From Lachnospiraceae bacterium (GTDB lineage: Bacteria > Bacillota > Clostridia > Lachnospirales > Lachnospiraceae): a DNA stretch of 64,000 nucleotides. Below, in pieces: positions 56,357-64,000 of this stretch (the first letter of the stretch is position 1; every line of letters begins with the position of its first letter). The stretch lies in contig SFNX01000005.1 of NCBI GenBank assembly GCA_004552595.1, positions 51,608-115,607 on the forward strand, read 5' to 3'. The translations under genes were made by a program, and so were the position numbers. A model generated the notes under the pieces. It was not told the origin of the DNA and searched no databases. It saw nothing but the letters and a program-made list of their open reading frames with translations.

Positions 56357-57110
56357 ATTTGCTCTTTAATTCTGAAACCATTTTGATGTATGTTTGTTTA
56401 CATTCATCATAATTTTTATTCTCAATACACTTAATACAGTTAAGAATATAATTTCTGTATAAAGAATCATATACTTCCTTTGAATTATCAAGTCTGTTGA
56501 TTCGTTTAACAATTGTAGGCGCAACATTATAATACTGATGTATTATTTCCTCTCCGCCTTCTTCTTTTGCAAGTATATTGTCTCTGTAGTTACGTAACAA
56601 GCTTAATTCATAGCAGTTATCATCCTGATTTCTGCTTTCACATACAGCCGTAGTAACATAGCAAAGTTTACTCTTAAAGCCACCCTTAATGTCGTTGTAA
56701 CTTCCGTAGCTGATTGTAACTTCTGTAAATGTTTTATTCCATAAACTTACAATAGCTTCAACTAACGGTTTGCACCACTTTGCAGAATACTCAAGAATTG
56801 CCGGAAATACGTAAATTACAAGTGGTGTATTATGGTCTGTAACGTACGAATGCTTTTTACCCTTCTTAGTGAGTAAATCATATTCACCTTTAAATCTCTT
56901 AACAAATAGTGAGGCGAATTCATCACAATAATTCAATACGAAATCTTCAGGCTTTCCTTCAAGCTCTGAATTTATTTCTTCCAAAATATCATTTATCGAA
57001 GCTGAATACTTCTTAAATGCCTGCTCATACAGATTTCTTTTGAAAAAAGGCATCTGTTCTTCAGCTGATTCATACATTCTAAGAAGCTTTTCATCGTAAT
57101 TTGCAATCAT
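56346..57110 (-). CDS. CFI-box C-terminal-domain-like protein of unknown function
   Basis: A 254-residue soluble protein. Residues ~150-215 (CYVTTAVCESRNQDDNCYEL, LLRNYRDNIL, IIHQYYNVAPTIVKRINR) match the CFI-box pattern (Cys-Tyr-Val-x-Thr-Ala, LRxxRD, YYxxxPxI) found at the end of many otherwise unrelated proteins. ATG 57110 is chosen: GAGGAAG lies upstream at the end of yebC, while the longer frame runs back into yebC. It is overlapped by the membrane protein gene downstream. Role unknown. Confidence 0.8.
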   Translation of the reverse strand: MIANYDEKLLRMYESAEEQMPFFKRNLYEQAFKKYSASINDILEEINSELEGKPEDFVLNYCDEFASLFVKRFKGEYDLLTKKGKKHSYVTDHNTPLVIYVFPAILEYSAKWCKPLVEAIVSLWNKTFTEVTISYGSYNDIKGGFKSKLCYVTTAVCESRNQDDNCYELSLLRNYRDNILAKEEGGEEIIHQYYNVAPTIVKRINRLDNSKEVYDSLYRNYILNCIKCIENKNYDECKQTYIKMVSELKSKYAY

Positions 57111-57111
57111 T

Positions 57112-57846
57112 TTATTCTTCCTCTTCCCAGTTGGTATATACTGCCTGAACATCATCATCTTCATCTAAGAGATCAAGTGTTCTCTGAAGGCATTTAACCG
57201 CATCCGGATCAGTAAGTGATACATAATTCTGCGGTAATTTAGTTACCTCTGCGGAAGCCATTGTAATATTTGCATCTTCAAGTGCAGTTCTAACCTGTGA
57301 AAAGTCGTCCTTTGATGTAATAATTTCAAAGCTGTCTTCTTCTTCATTGAAATCTTCAGCGCCACCGTCAAGAGCAATCATCATAAGCTCGTCGGCATCC
57401 ATGTAACATTCTTCTTTATCAATAATAATCTGTCCTTTTTCATCGAACATATATGACACACATCCCGGAGTTCCTACAGAGCCGCTTCCCTTTGTAAAAG
57501 CAGATCTTACATTTGCTGCAGTACGGTTTTTGTTGTCTGTAAGTGCATCTACAATGATTGCGATACCGTTTGGTCCATATCCTTCATATGAAACAAATTC
57601 ATAATTGACTGAGCCTAAATCTCCGGCTGCTTTTTTTATTCCTCTGTCAATTGTGTCGTTAGGCATATTATTTGCTTTTGCTTTTGCAATAACATCACGC
57701 AGTCTTGAGTTATTATCAGGGTCCGGTCCGCCTTCCTTAACTGCAACGGCAATTTCTCTTCCGATAATAGTAAAAATCTTTCCTTTTGCAGCATCATTTT
57801 TTTCTTTTTTGTGTTTAATGTTTGCAAATTTTGAATGTCCTGACAT
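57112..57846 (-). CDS. yebC: YebC/TACO1-family translation factor
   Basis: A 244-residue protein. [42 protein letters not shown] and [19 protein letters not shown] are diagnostic. Members relieve ribosome stalling at proline-rich stretches, and some were earlier described as regulators of transcription. AGGTG precedes the ATG. The 88-base gap upstream has no clear promoter or terminator. Confidence 0.96.
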   Translation of the reverse strand: MSGHSKFANIKHKKEKNDAAKGKIFTIIGREIAVAVKEGGPDPDNNSRLRDVIAKAKANNMPNDTIDRGIKKAAGDLGSVNYEFVSYEGYGPNGIAIIVDALTDNKNRTAANVRSAFTKGSGSVGTPGCVSYMFDEKGQIIIDKEECYMDADELMMIALDGGAEDFNEEEDSFEIITSKDDFSQVRTALEDANITMASAEVTKLPQNYVSLTDPDAVKCLQRTLDLLDEDDDVQAVYTNWEEEE

Positions 57847-57934
57847 ATTTCACCTCATAATATATTTTGAATAAAATTTAACCGAATTGGCTTTCTTTTT
57901 AAAAACACATCTATTTATTATACAATAACTATTA

Positions 57935-59059
57935 TTATTCGTAAACTCTGGGAACCCTCTTTGAGATTTCACACACAAGTTCATAGTTAAATCTTCCACT
58001 TATGTCTCCGACTTCTTCAGCAGTTATTGTCTTATCTTTTTGTGTACCGATTATCACTACTTCATCCAATACTTTAACGTCTTCAATTTTGGTTACATCA
58101 ACCATAAACTGGTCCATACATACTCTGCCGACAATCGGGGCTTTCTGTCCGTGAATAAGTACATAGCCTTTATTTGAAAGTCCTCTTGGAATGCCGTCGG
58201 CATATCCACAAGGAATAGTTGCAATTACTGTATCATCTTTTGTTGTAAAAGTACCGCCGTAGCTTATTTCCCTTCCCTTATTTAACTTCTTAACAAAAGC
58301 TACGTGAGACACAAGCCTCATTAATGGGTAAAGCGGAATTGTATCTTTGCTGACCTCACTACTTGGCCATAATCCGTATAAAGTAATTCCTGCTCTTACC
58401 ATGTTAAGATTTGCATCAGGAATTTCAAGTATTGACGCTGAATTTGATACATGGCAAATCGGAATATTAATGTTTAATTCTTTAAGCTTTTCATTAAATG
58501 TATTATAAAGCTTGATCTGTGCATTAGCTTTTGACTTGTCAGTTTCATCAGCCCTTGCAATATGTGTAAACAAGCCTTCAAGAATTACATATTCACTTGA
58601 ATGGACCTTTTTAACAAAATCAATGCCTTCTTCACTGACCTGAATTCCAATTCTGCTCATTCCGGTATCAAGTTTAATGTGAACAGTAGCTTTCTTACCT
58701 ATATTTGCGGCAGCTTCTTCAATGTCCTTTAACATTTCATCTGTAAATACTGTCAAGGTTACACCGTATTCAATAAGCTTTTCATAGTCTTCTTTAAAAG
58801 TATAGCCAAGAATCAATATCGGCTTTGTAATTCCTGCTTCCCTTAATTCAAAGCTTTCCTCTGCCGTTGCTACTGCAAAGCCGAAAAGATACGGCAGATC
58901 TTTTAATTTATGAGCAATCTTAACTGCTCCGTGACCATATCCGTCGGCTTTTATTACAGCCATAATTTTTGTATTTTGACTTATAAGGCTTTTAAAGCCT
59001 TCCATATTCTTTAGCGCATTATCAAGATTAATATATGCACATATTCTTTTAGTACTCAT
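57935..59059 (-). CDS. alr: alanine racemase
   Basis: A 374-residue PLP enzyme making D-alanine for peptidoglycan. The cofactor Lys is in MAVIKADGYGHGAVKIA; the second base Tyr in EISYGGTFTT; RVCMDQFMVDVT, HVSNSASIL and GLFTHIARADE also fit. It supplies the D-Ala-D-Ala substrate of the carboxypeptidase and PBP encoded in the left half. It starts one base from the coiled-coil gene. Confidence 0.97.
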   Translation of the reverse strand: MSTKRICAYINLDNALKNMEGFKSLISQNTKIMAVIKADGYGHGAVKIAHKLKDLPYLFGFAVATAEESFELREAGITKPILILGYTFKEDYEKLIEYGVTLTVFTDEMLKDIEEAAANIGKKATVHIKLDTGMSRIGIQVSEEGIDFVKKVHSSEYVILEGLFTHIARADETDKSKANAQIKLYNTFNEKLKELNINIPICHVSNSASILEIPDANLNMVRAGITLYGLWPSSEVSKDTIPLYPLMRLVSHVAFVKKLNKGREISYGGTFTTKDDTVIATIPCGYADGIPRGLSNKGYVLIHGQKAPIVGRVCMDQFMVDVTKIEDVKVLDEVVIIGTQKDKTITAEEVGDISGRFNYELVCEISKRVPRVYE

Positions 59060-59060
59060 C

Positions 59061-59732
59061 TTATCTCTTTTCAGAATTATTATTTGAATCTTGTGATTCT
59101 TTTTGTTTTTCGTTTACCCTGATAGTAGGCTCATATTTCATATCGAAAATATTCATGGCTTCATGTCCGAAAATATTATGCATATATGAATAAAAATCAG
59201 AATTGGCCATTTCCATTTCCTGTTTTTTTATTACTTTTTTCTTAAGCTCAATTCTTATTTCCTTAATCCAGTCTGCAATAACTTCGATTTCCTCGGTATT
59301 TTCTGCTAATACGTTGTAACACAAGTCCATTGTTGCAACCATCAGTTCTTTATTAACTCTGTCAATCTCCCTTGGAAGCTCCATCATTTCATCTTCATAT
59401 GAGTCAATCTTTTCATTTGCTTCAGAAATCAGTCTCTTATTGTCATCAAGCTTCTTATCTATAGATTTTTTATCCATATCGGAAGCATTTTCATCCATAT
59501 TCGAAACGATATCATTCATTAAATCTTTTTTTATTTTTTTAAGAGAATTTAAGTCGTTAGTGAGCTTTCCCTGTCTTTTTAATAACTCCTTAAGCTCCTT
59601 TTCCAAAGCATTTATTTCATTTGTAGTTCCTGCTTTTTGGCGCAAAATATACCATTTCTTGTCAAGAACAAGAATAGGTACCTTTACACCGTTTAATGCC
59701 GTCTTAAATTTATCAAGGCGATTTTCAGACAT
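59061..59732 (-). CDS. coiled-coil protein of unknown function between rex and alr
   Basis: A 223-residue hydrophilic protein. Residues ~38-130 are a long charged coiled coil (INALEKELKELLKRQGKL, ELPREIDRVNKEL). An N-terminal segment (KVPILVLDKKWYILRQ) and a C-terminal patch (YMHNIFGHEAMNIFDMKYEP) are the only distinctive parts. No membrane segment. It overlaps rex by one base and abuts alr. I do not recognise the function; redox or wall linkage is only by position. Confidence 0.78.
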   Translation of the reverse strand: MSENRLDKFKTALNGVKVPILVLDKKWYILRQKAGTTNEINALEKELKELLKRQGKLTNDLNSLKKIKKDLMNDIVSNMDENASDMDKKSIDKKLDDNKRLISEANEKIDSYEDEMMELPREIDRVNKELMVATMDLCYNVLAENTEEIEVIADWIKEIRIELKKKVIKKQEMEMANSDFYSYMHNIFGHEAMNIFDMKYEPTIRVNEKQKESQDSNNNSEKR

Positions 59733-60370
59733 TAATGTTTATTCCCCTGACTGTTCAAATCATAAGAAAGCTTCATAAGGCTTTCGGATAAATGTACGTT
59801 TTCAACGACTATTCCTTCAGGAACATTTAAATCAACATGAGCAAAGTTCCAAATGGCTTTTATTCCACAGTTTACAAGTTCATCCGCAACTGTAACGGCA
59901 CTTTCCTTTGGTATTGTAAGAACAGCTATATCAATATCATTTGACAGAACAAAGCTTTTCATTTCATCATATGGTCTGATCTCAATGTTTCTTACAAGCT
60001 GACCGTATAGCTTTGGATTTTTGTCAAAAATACCACGTATAATAAAACCACGTCTCTCGAAGTTAACATAATTAGCAAGTGCCTGACCAAGATTTCCTGC
60101 ACCGATAAGGACCAAATTATGCTTTTTATCAAGCCCTAATATTTTACCGATTTCTTCGTAAAGGTATTTTACATTATAGCCATACCCCTGCTGTCCAAAT
60201 CCGCCAAAACAGTTTAAATCCTGTCTTATCTGTGAAGCAGATGAACGCATAATTGTCGATAATTCCTTAGAACTAACTCTTTCAACATTTTCATCATAAA
60301 GCTGACCTAAATATCGATAGTAAATAGGAAGCCTTGATATTACCGCCCTGGAAATTTCTTTCTCTTCCAT
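59732..60370 (-). CDS. rex: redox-sensing transcriptional repressor Rex
   Basis: A 212-residue repressor that responds to the NADH/NAD ratio. N-terminal winged helix (ISRAVISRLPIYYRYLGQL, SSASQIRQDLNCFGGFGQQGYGYNV) and Rossmann domain (VLIGAGNLGQALANY, GIFDKNPK, TIPKES). Two ATGs are adjacent; the second (60370) has the better spacing from AGGAG. It stands beside icd, a plausible but unproven target; no clear Rex box was found nearby. Confidence 0.96.
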   Translation of the reverse strand: MEEKEISRAVISRLPIYYRYLGQLYDENVERVSSKELSTIMRSSASQIRQDLNCFGGFGQQGYGYNVKYLYEEIGKILGLDKKHNLVLIGAGNLGQALANYVNFERRGFIIRGIFDKNPKLYGQLVRNIEIRPYDEMKSFVLSNDIDIAVLTIPKESAVTVADELVNCGIKAIWNFAHVDLNVPEGIVVENVHLSESLMKLSYDLNSQGNKH

Positions 60371-60389
60371 CATTTGCTCCTATAGAAAA

Positions 60390-61598
60390 TTAAAGTAAAT
60401 CTTCAAGGTTCTTTCTTATTTCCTTAATAAATCCTAATGAATCAAGTGTAACAGTTTCTTCAAGCTTTGTGATTAATGCAAGATCCTTTGTCATCTTTCC
60501 TGACTCAATTGTTGCAATTGTAGCTCTCTCAAGCTTATTTGCAAATCTTACAAGCTCCGGAAGCTCATCTAACTCTCCTCTTTTTCTCAATGCGCCTGTC
60601 CATGCAAAGATTGTAGCTACAGAGTTGGTTGATGTCTCTTCACCCTTTAAGTGCTTGTAATAATGTCTCTGAACTGTTCCATGTGCAGCTTCATATTCAT
60701 AAATACCATCAGGATTTACAAGAACAGATGTCATCATTGCAAGTGAGCCGAAAGCAGAAGAAACCATGTCACTCATAACATCACCGTCATAGTTTTTGCA
60801 TGCCCAGATCATTCCACCGTTAGATTTCATGATACGTGCTACAATATCATCTATGAGCGTATAGAAATACTCGATTCCTGCTTCTTCAAATTTCTCTTTG
60901 TAATCTTTTTCATAAATATCATTGAATATATCTTTAAACTTATGGTCATACTTCTTTGAAATTGTATCCTTTGCACCAAACCAGAGATCCTTTTTCTGGT
61001 CAAGAGCATAGTTAAAGCAGGCTTTTGCAAAATCTTCGATTGATTTGTTGCAGTTGTGAACACCCTGGATTATTCCACCGTCCTCATCAAATTCATGAAT
61101 AAGCTGACGTGTCTCGTTACCATTCTCATCAGTAAATACAAGCTCTGCCTTACCTTTTCCTACCTGAGCTTCAGTATTTAAATAAATGTCGCCATAAGCA
61201 TGTCTTGCAATAGTAATAGGCTTTTTCCAGTTCTTAACATATGGTTCAATACCTTTAACGATAATCGGTGTTCTGAAAACTGTTCCGTTAAGGATTGCTC
61301 TGATTGTACCGTTAGGGCTCTTCCACATTTCCTTAAGGTCATACTCAGTCATTCTGGCCGCATTAGGAGTAATTGTTGCACACTTAACGGCCACCCCATA
61401 TTTAAGTGTTGCATTTGCCGAGTCAACTGTAACCTGATCATTAGTTTCATTACGATACTTAAGACCTAAATCATAATATTCTGTCTTTAAGTCAATGAAC
61501 GGAAGCAAAAGTTCATCCTTAATCATCTGCCAGAGAATTCTGGTCATCTCATCTCCATCCATCTCAACGAGTGGTGTTGTCATTTTGATCTTTTCCAT
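60390..61598 (-). CDS. icd: NADP-dependent isocitrate dehydrogenase
   Basis: A 402-residue homodimeric, eukaryote-like type. It shows [37 protein letters not shown] (substrate Ser and Arg), [19 protein letters not shown] (metal Asp) and [12 protein letters not shown]. It supplies 2-oxoglutarate and NADPH. AAGGAG precedes the ATG. It lies only 19 bases after the leucine-rich-repeat gene with no terminator between, so read-through is possible. Confidence 0.96.
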   Translation of the reverse strand: MEKIKMTTPLVEMDGDEMTRILWQMIKDELLLPFIDLKTEYYDLGLKYRNETNDQVTVDSANATLKYGVAVKCATITPNAARMTEYDLKEMWKSPNGTIRAILNGTVFRTPIIVKGIEPYVKNWKKPITIARHAYGDIYLNTEAQVGKGKAELVFTDENGNETRQLIHEFDEDGGIIQGVHNCNKSIEDFAKACFNYALDQKKDLWFGAKDTISKKYDHKFKDIFNDIYEKDYKEKFEEAGIEYFYTLIDDIVARIMKSNGGMIWACKNYDGDVMSDMVSSAFGSLAMMTSVLVNPDGIYEYEAAHGTVQRHYYKHLKGEETSTNSVATIFAWTGALRKRGELDELPELVRFANKLERATIATIESGKMTKDLALITKLEETVTLDSLGFIKEIRKNLEDLL

Positions 61599-61617
61599 AA
61601 CAATTTCTCCTTCAAAT

Positions 61618-64000
61618 TTATTTTGCTTTCTTCTTATATAAGAAGAGACAAGCCGATATTAATAGCATGATTCCTGCAATGTAAATCTTCTGAGGAATTC
61701 CAAATGCCGACTTTTTGTGAAGCGTGTTAAATACAACATTTGTATTTAAAGTATTATCGCCTATATCAGACAGCGATTCGGCATTATTAACAGTAACTGT
61801 ATCTGTGTGAATTTCATCTTCAATAGAAGCTTCTGTCTGAGCGTTAACATTATTATATAAAATATTTTCCGATGTATATATGGCAAATGGTGACAAATGA
61901 CTGGCAACAAATGACATTATTTTTGTGCCATCACCCTTATTTGAAATACTGCATGCCACCTCTTCCAGCAGTCCGTTATCATCAAGTGTAGCAATTTGGA
62001 TGTTCTCAGCTTCACTAAATTCCGATGGCACAGGTAAAGATATATTAAGCTTACCCGTAGCCATTTTCTTAATTGGCACACTTTTTAACCGCTCTGTCAT
62101 TTCAATATCATAAGTATCCATTAATACTCCTGAATGTGTACCAAAGCGGTTATCAAAAGCCTTCTCAAATTCACTTCTTAACGCCTGATTTTTATTAATA
62201 GTTAAGTTGAATTTCTCACTTGCATTAGGAAGAAGTGCATCAACATATAATGAATTCATACTGTTATCAGGCACACTTACATGTATTGCATCTTCATACG
62301 TTCCGATGTCTTCATTTGAGCCTTGTCCCTTGGCAAAATTAATATCATTTAACAGACTTTCAAGTTCATTTGAGTTATTACCGTTAAGGGCAATCGAAGT
62401 CAATTTATTATTACACCATGTCGGTTCTTTATAAGCATCAAATGCAGTATCAGAAACACCGGATAGATAGTATTTCTTTCCATTAATCTCAAGTTCAGAA
62501 TTTATCAACACATTACCTGTCTCATCAGGCTCTTTAGTACACTTTCTAAGCTGAAGATAGTTATTATCACCCGATGTATCGGCAAATGAATACACTTCAC
62601 CTCTGAAACCGTATTTATCAGCATCAAATATCGTACCTGAGCTTAAATTTACGCCCTGAGGTACATAGGCGAAATTGACACCGTTAAATGCATTTGTTCT
62701 TAAATTATTGGCTGAAAGTCTCGTTGCCGTTGGCTTATAAGTTATGTTTGGTAAAAATGACCCCGCAAATGTAACTGACTGCATTCCTCCGTTAACATCA
62801 AATGTGTCAAATGCTCCAAGACCGATTTCTTTTACTGTTGACGGGAGTTTAACATTTGTAAGTGAAGTATCTTTGAATGCTCTGTCTTCAATTGTTGTAA
62901 GATTTTCAGGTAAAGTAATATCTGTAAGTCTTCTGCAGCCATTAAATGCATCCTCACAGATTTTAACGCAGTTTTCAGGTATTGTAACTGATTTTATTTT
63001 AGTATCACCTTCAAATACAGCCGGTCCGATTGTTTTTACCATTTCCGGTATTACAACATCACTTCTATGGCCTTTATATGCAACAAGAATTCCATCTCCA
63101 AGAACTAAGAAATTATTACCGTCTTCAATTGAACGCCAGTTGTTAATAAATGCAGTATTATCAAATGCACCAAGTTCAATTGTTTTCACTGTTGATGGCA
63201 CATTTACATTCGATAAGTTACTGCAGCCATAAAATGCCGCATAACCAATTTTTTCTACGCTTGAAGGAATATCAACACTTAAAAGTGTTGACCTTGCAAA
63301 TGAAAAATCACCTATTTCATTTACCGATGAAGGTATTGAAACACTGTTAATACTGTTATTCTTGTAAAAGACACGGTTTCCGATTTTATTAACATTTTCA
63401 GGAATATTAACAGATGAATTATTACCACCGTAATGACCAAGAATTCCATTTACTACGTCAAATTCATTTCCTGAATAGCTTCTGATATCTTCTCCCTCAG
63501 ATGAAGTATTACCACTGTCTGCAATACTGTCTTCAGTCTGAGCTGATGATAAGTCAAAGCCTTTTACATTCATATCTTTTGGATTTAATAAAAATACTGC
63601 TTCACCACCGACAATTGTAGTTTCAGCAAGCTCTCCGGGCTGTGTAAACGTATCCGTTACATTTTCATTAGAATTTTCTATAGTATTTTCAGCTGTATTT
63701 TCACTATTACTATTATCTGTATTATTGTTAGTATTGTTTTCAGTATTGTTGTCTTTATTGTTATCTTTATTATCTGATGAATCAGCATTTGAATCTGATG
63801 ATGGGTTCGTTTCGTTGCTTACTGAAAGTACTTCTCCTGTAGCTTCGTTCACAACATCACCTTTGATTCCATCCATTGTAGAAAACGCTTCTTCATCTAT
63901 TAGGCCACATGACGTAGGTACATTTAGCTTTGTTAAGTTAGTACAGCCTCCAAAAGCACCTTTTCTGATAGCCTTAATTGTTCCCGGAAGTGATACATTA
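61618..64000 (-). CDS. BspA-like leucine-rich-repeat surface protein, C-terminal part (runs off right edge)
   Basis: The frame stays open to the window edge, so at least 794 residues are seen and the start lies outside. A BspA/Treponema-type LRR ([19 protein letters not shown], then [15 protein letters not shown]) precedes an Asn/Asp/Thr-rich linker. A second LRR block follows ([52 protein letters not shown]). The C-terminus has a membrane helix and KKKAK; no LPXTG. An ATG at 63876 lies in mid-repeat region and is not the true start. Such proteins bind host or matrix ligands in other bacteria; here that is inference. Confidence 0.9.
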   Translation of the reverse strand, partial: NVSLPGTIKAIRKGAFGGCTNLTKLNVPTSCGLIDEEAFSTMDGIKGDVVNEATGEVLSVSNETNPSSDSNADSSDNKDNNKDNNTENNTNNNTDNSNSENTAENTIENSNENVTDTFTQPGELAETTIVGGEAVFLLNPKDMNVKGFDLSSAQTEDSIADSGNTSSEGEDIRSYSGNEFDVVNGILGHYGGNNSSVNIPENVNKIGNRVFYKNNSINSVSIPSSVNEIGDFSFARSTLLSVDIPSSVEKIGYAAFYGCSNLSNVNVPSTVKTIELGAFDNTAFINNWRSIEDGNNFLVLGDGILVAYKGHRSDVVIPEMVKTIGPAVFEGDTKIKSVTIPENCVKICEDAFNGCRRLTDITLPENLTTIEDRAFKDTSLTNVKLPSTVKEIGLGAFDTFDVNGGMQSVTFAGSFLPNITYKPTATRLSANNLRTNAFNGVNFAYVPQGVNLSSGTIFDADKYGFRGEVYSFADTSGDNNYLQLRKCTKEPDETGNVLINSELEINGKKYYLSGVSDTAFDAYKEPTWCNNKLTSIALNGNNSNELESLLNDINFAKGQGSNEDIGTYEDAIHVSVPDNSMNSLYVDALLPNASEKFNLTINKNQALRSEFEKAFDNRFGTHSGVLMDTYDIEMTERLKSVPIKKMATGKLNISLPVPSEFSEAENIQIATLDDNGLLEEVACSISNKGDGTKIMSFVASHLSPFAIYTSENILYNNVNAQTEASIEDEIHTDTVTVNNAESLSDIGDNTLNTNVVFNTLHKKSAFGIPQKIYIAGIMLLISACLFLYKKKAK
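63652..63816 (-). repeat. low-complexity Asn/Asp/Thr/Ser linker coding region
   Basis: About 55 residues of near-repeating Asn-Asn-Thr, Asp-Asn and Glu-Asn steps ([20 protein letters not shown]) between two LRR blocks. The DNA is correspondingly repetitive and may vary in length between strains. Confidence 0.8.

Noticed and set aside
59700..61620. A Rex-binding site controlling icd or rex itself
   Set aside because: No TTGTGA-N6-TCACAA-like palindrome is found in the short gaps around these genes.

Overview
The window looks like a chromosomal segment of a low-GC, anaerobic Gram-positive bacterium of the Clostridia, most likely Lachnospiraceae (family-level inference). The evidence is strongly A/T-rich sequence, AGGAGG-type ribosome sites, sigma-A-like promoters, and Firmicutes-style loci: a yneA-like gene divergent from lexA, rplU-prp-rpmA-obgE, sepF with yggS, and mreBCD-PBP-minC-rodA-mgsA. 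Nearly all of it is core chromosome. I see no prophage, insertion sequence, CRISPR array or rRNA.

Layout, plus strand (1-29333): the end of a his operon (hisD 3' end and a hisI-hisE fusion carrying a HisA-like half barrel); a solitary secreted protein with InlB/Flg_new-type repeats; a B12-binding radical SAM protein, its DUF2344 partner and a short RNase G; mutS, mutL, miaA and a methionine gamma-lyase-like PLP enzyme; a cell-shape cluster (mreB-like, mreC, mreD, large class B PBP, minC, rodA) running into mgsA and a lipoprotein DD-carboxypeptidase; a division-linked block (P-loop protein, HlyD-like protein, yggS, sepF); then a cytidylate-kinase-like protein, an AI-2E-family permease, aroB and a tyrosine recombinase. 

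Switch point (29334-30741): a GC-rich palindrome, then a small TM-LysM protein (minus) divergent from lexA (plus). About 200 bases between them hold two sigma-A promoters and several LexA-type boxes, an SOS/division-inhibition control region. A bidirectional terminator follows lexA. 

Minus strand (30742-64000; transcription runs right to left): rplU-prp-rpmA-obgE-yhbY-nadD-lspA-yqeK-rsfS with an L21-type leader; an RluA-family pseudouridine synthase; a possible branched-chain amino acid unit (membrane protein with a histone-like tail, ilvB, two ilvN paralogues, ilvC, an unknown protein, cstA) ending at a strong terminator; a GGGtGRT protein with a NifU/IscU-like partner; a left-handed beta-helix protein, topB, a DUF234-type ATPase relative with an eroded P-loop, and an EAL protein with a degenerate GGDEF; asd, argH, tRNA-Thr(CGT); a polytopic membrane protein and a CFI-box protein behind yebC; alr, a coiled-coil protein, rex, icd; and a large BspA-like leucine-rich-repeat surface protein running off the right edge.

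The observations most worth following are the SOS control region, the GGGtGRT/NifU-like pair, a minC that lacks both minD/minE neighbours and the expected RSGQ-type MinD-contact motif, the membrane-anchored histone-like protein, the doubly degenerate DUF234 ATPase, and the GC-rich palindrome beside the recombinase. None is proven to be a new system from sequence alone.
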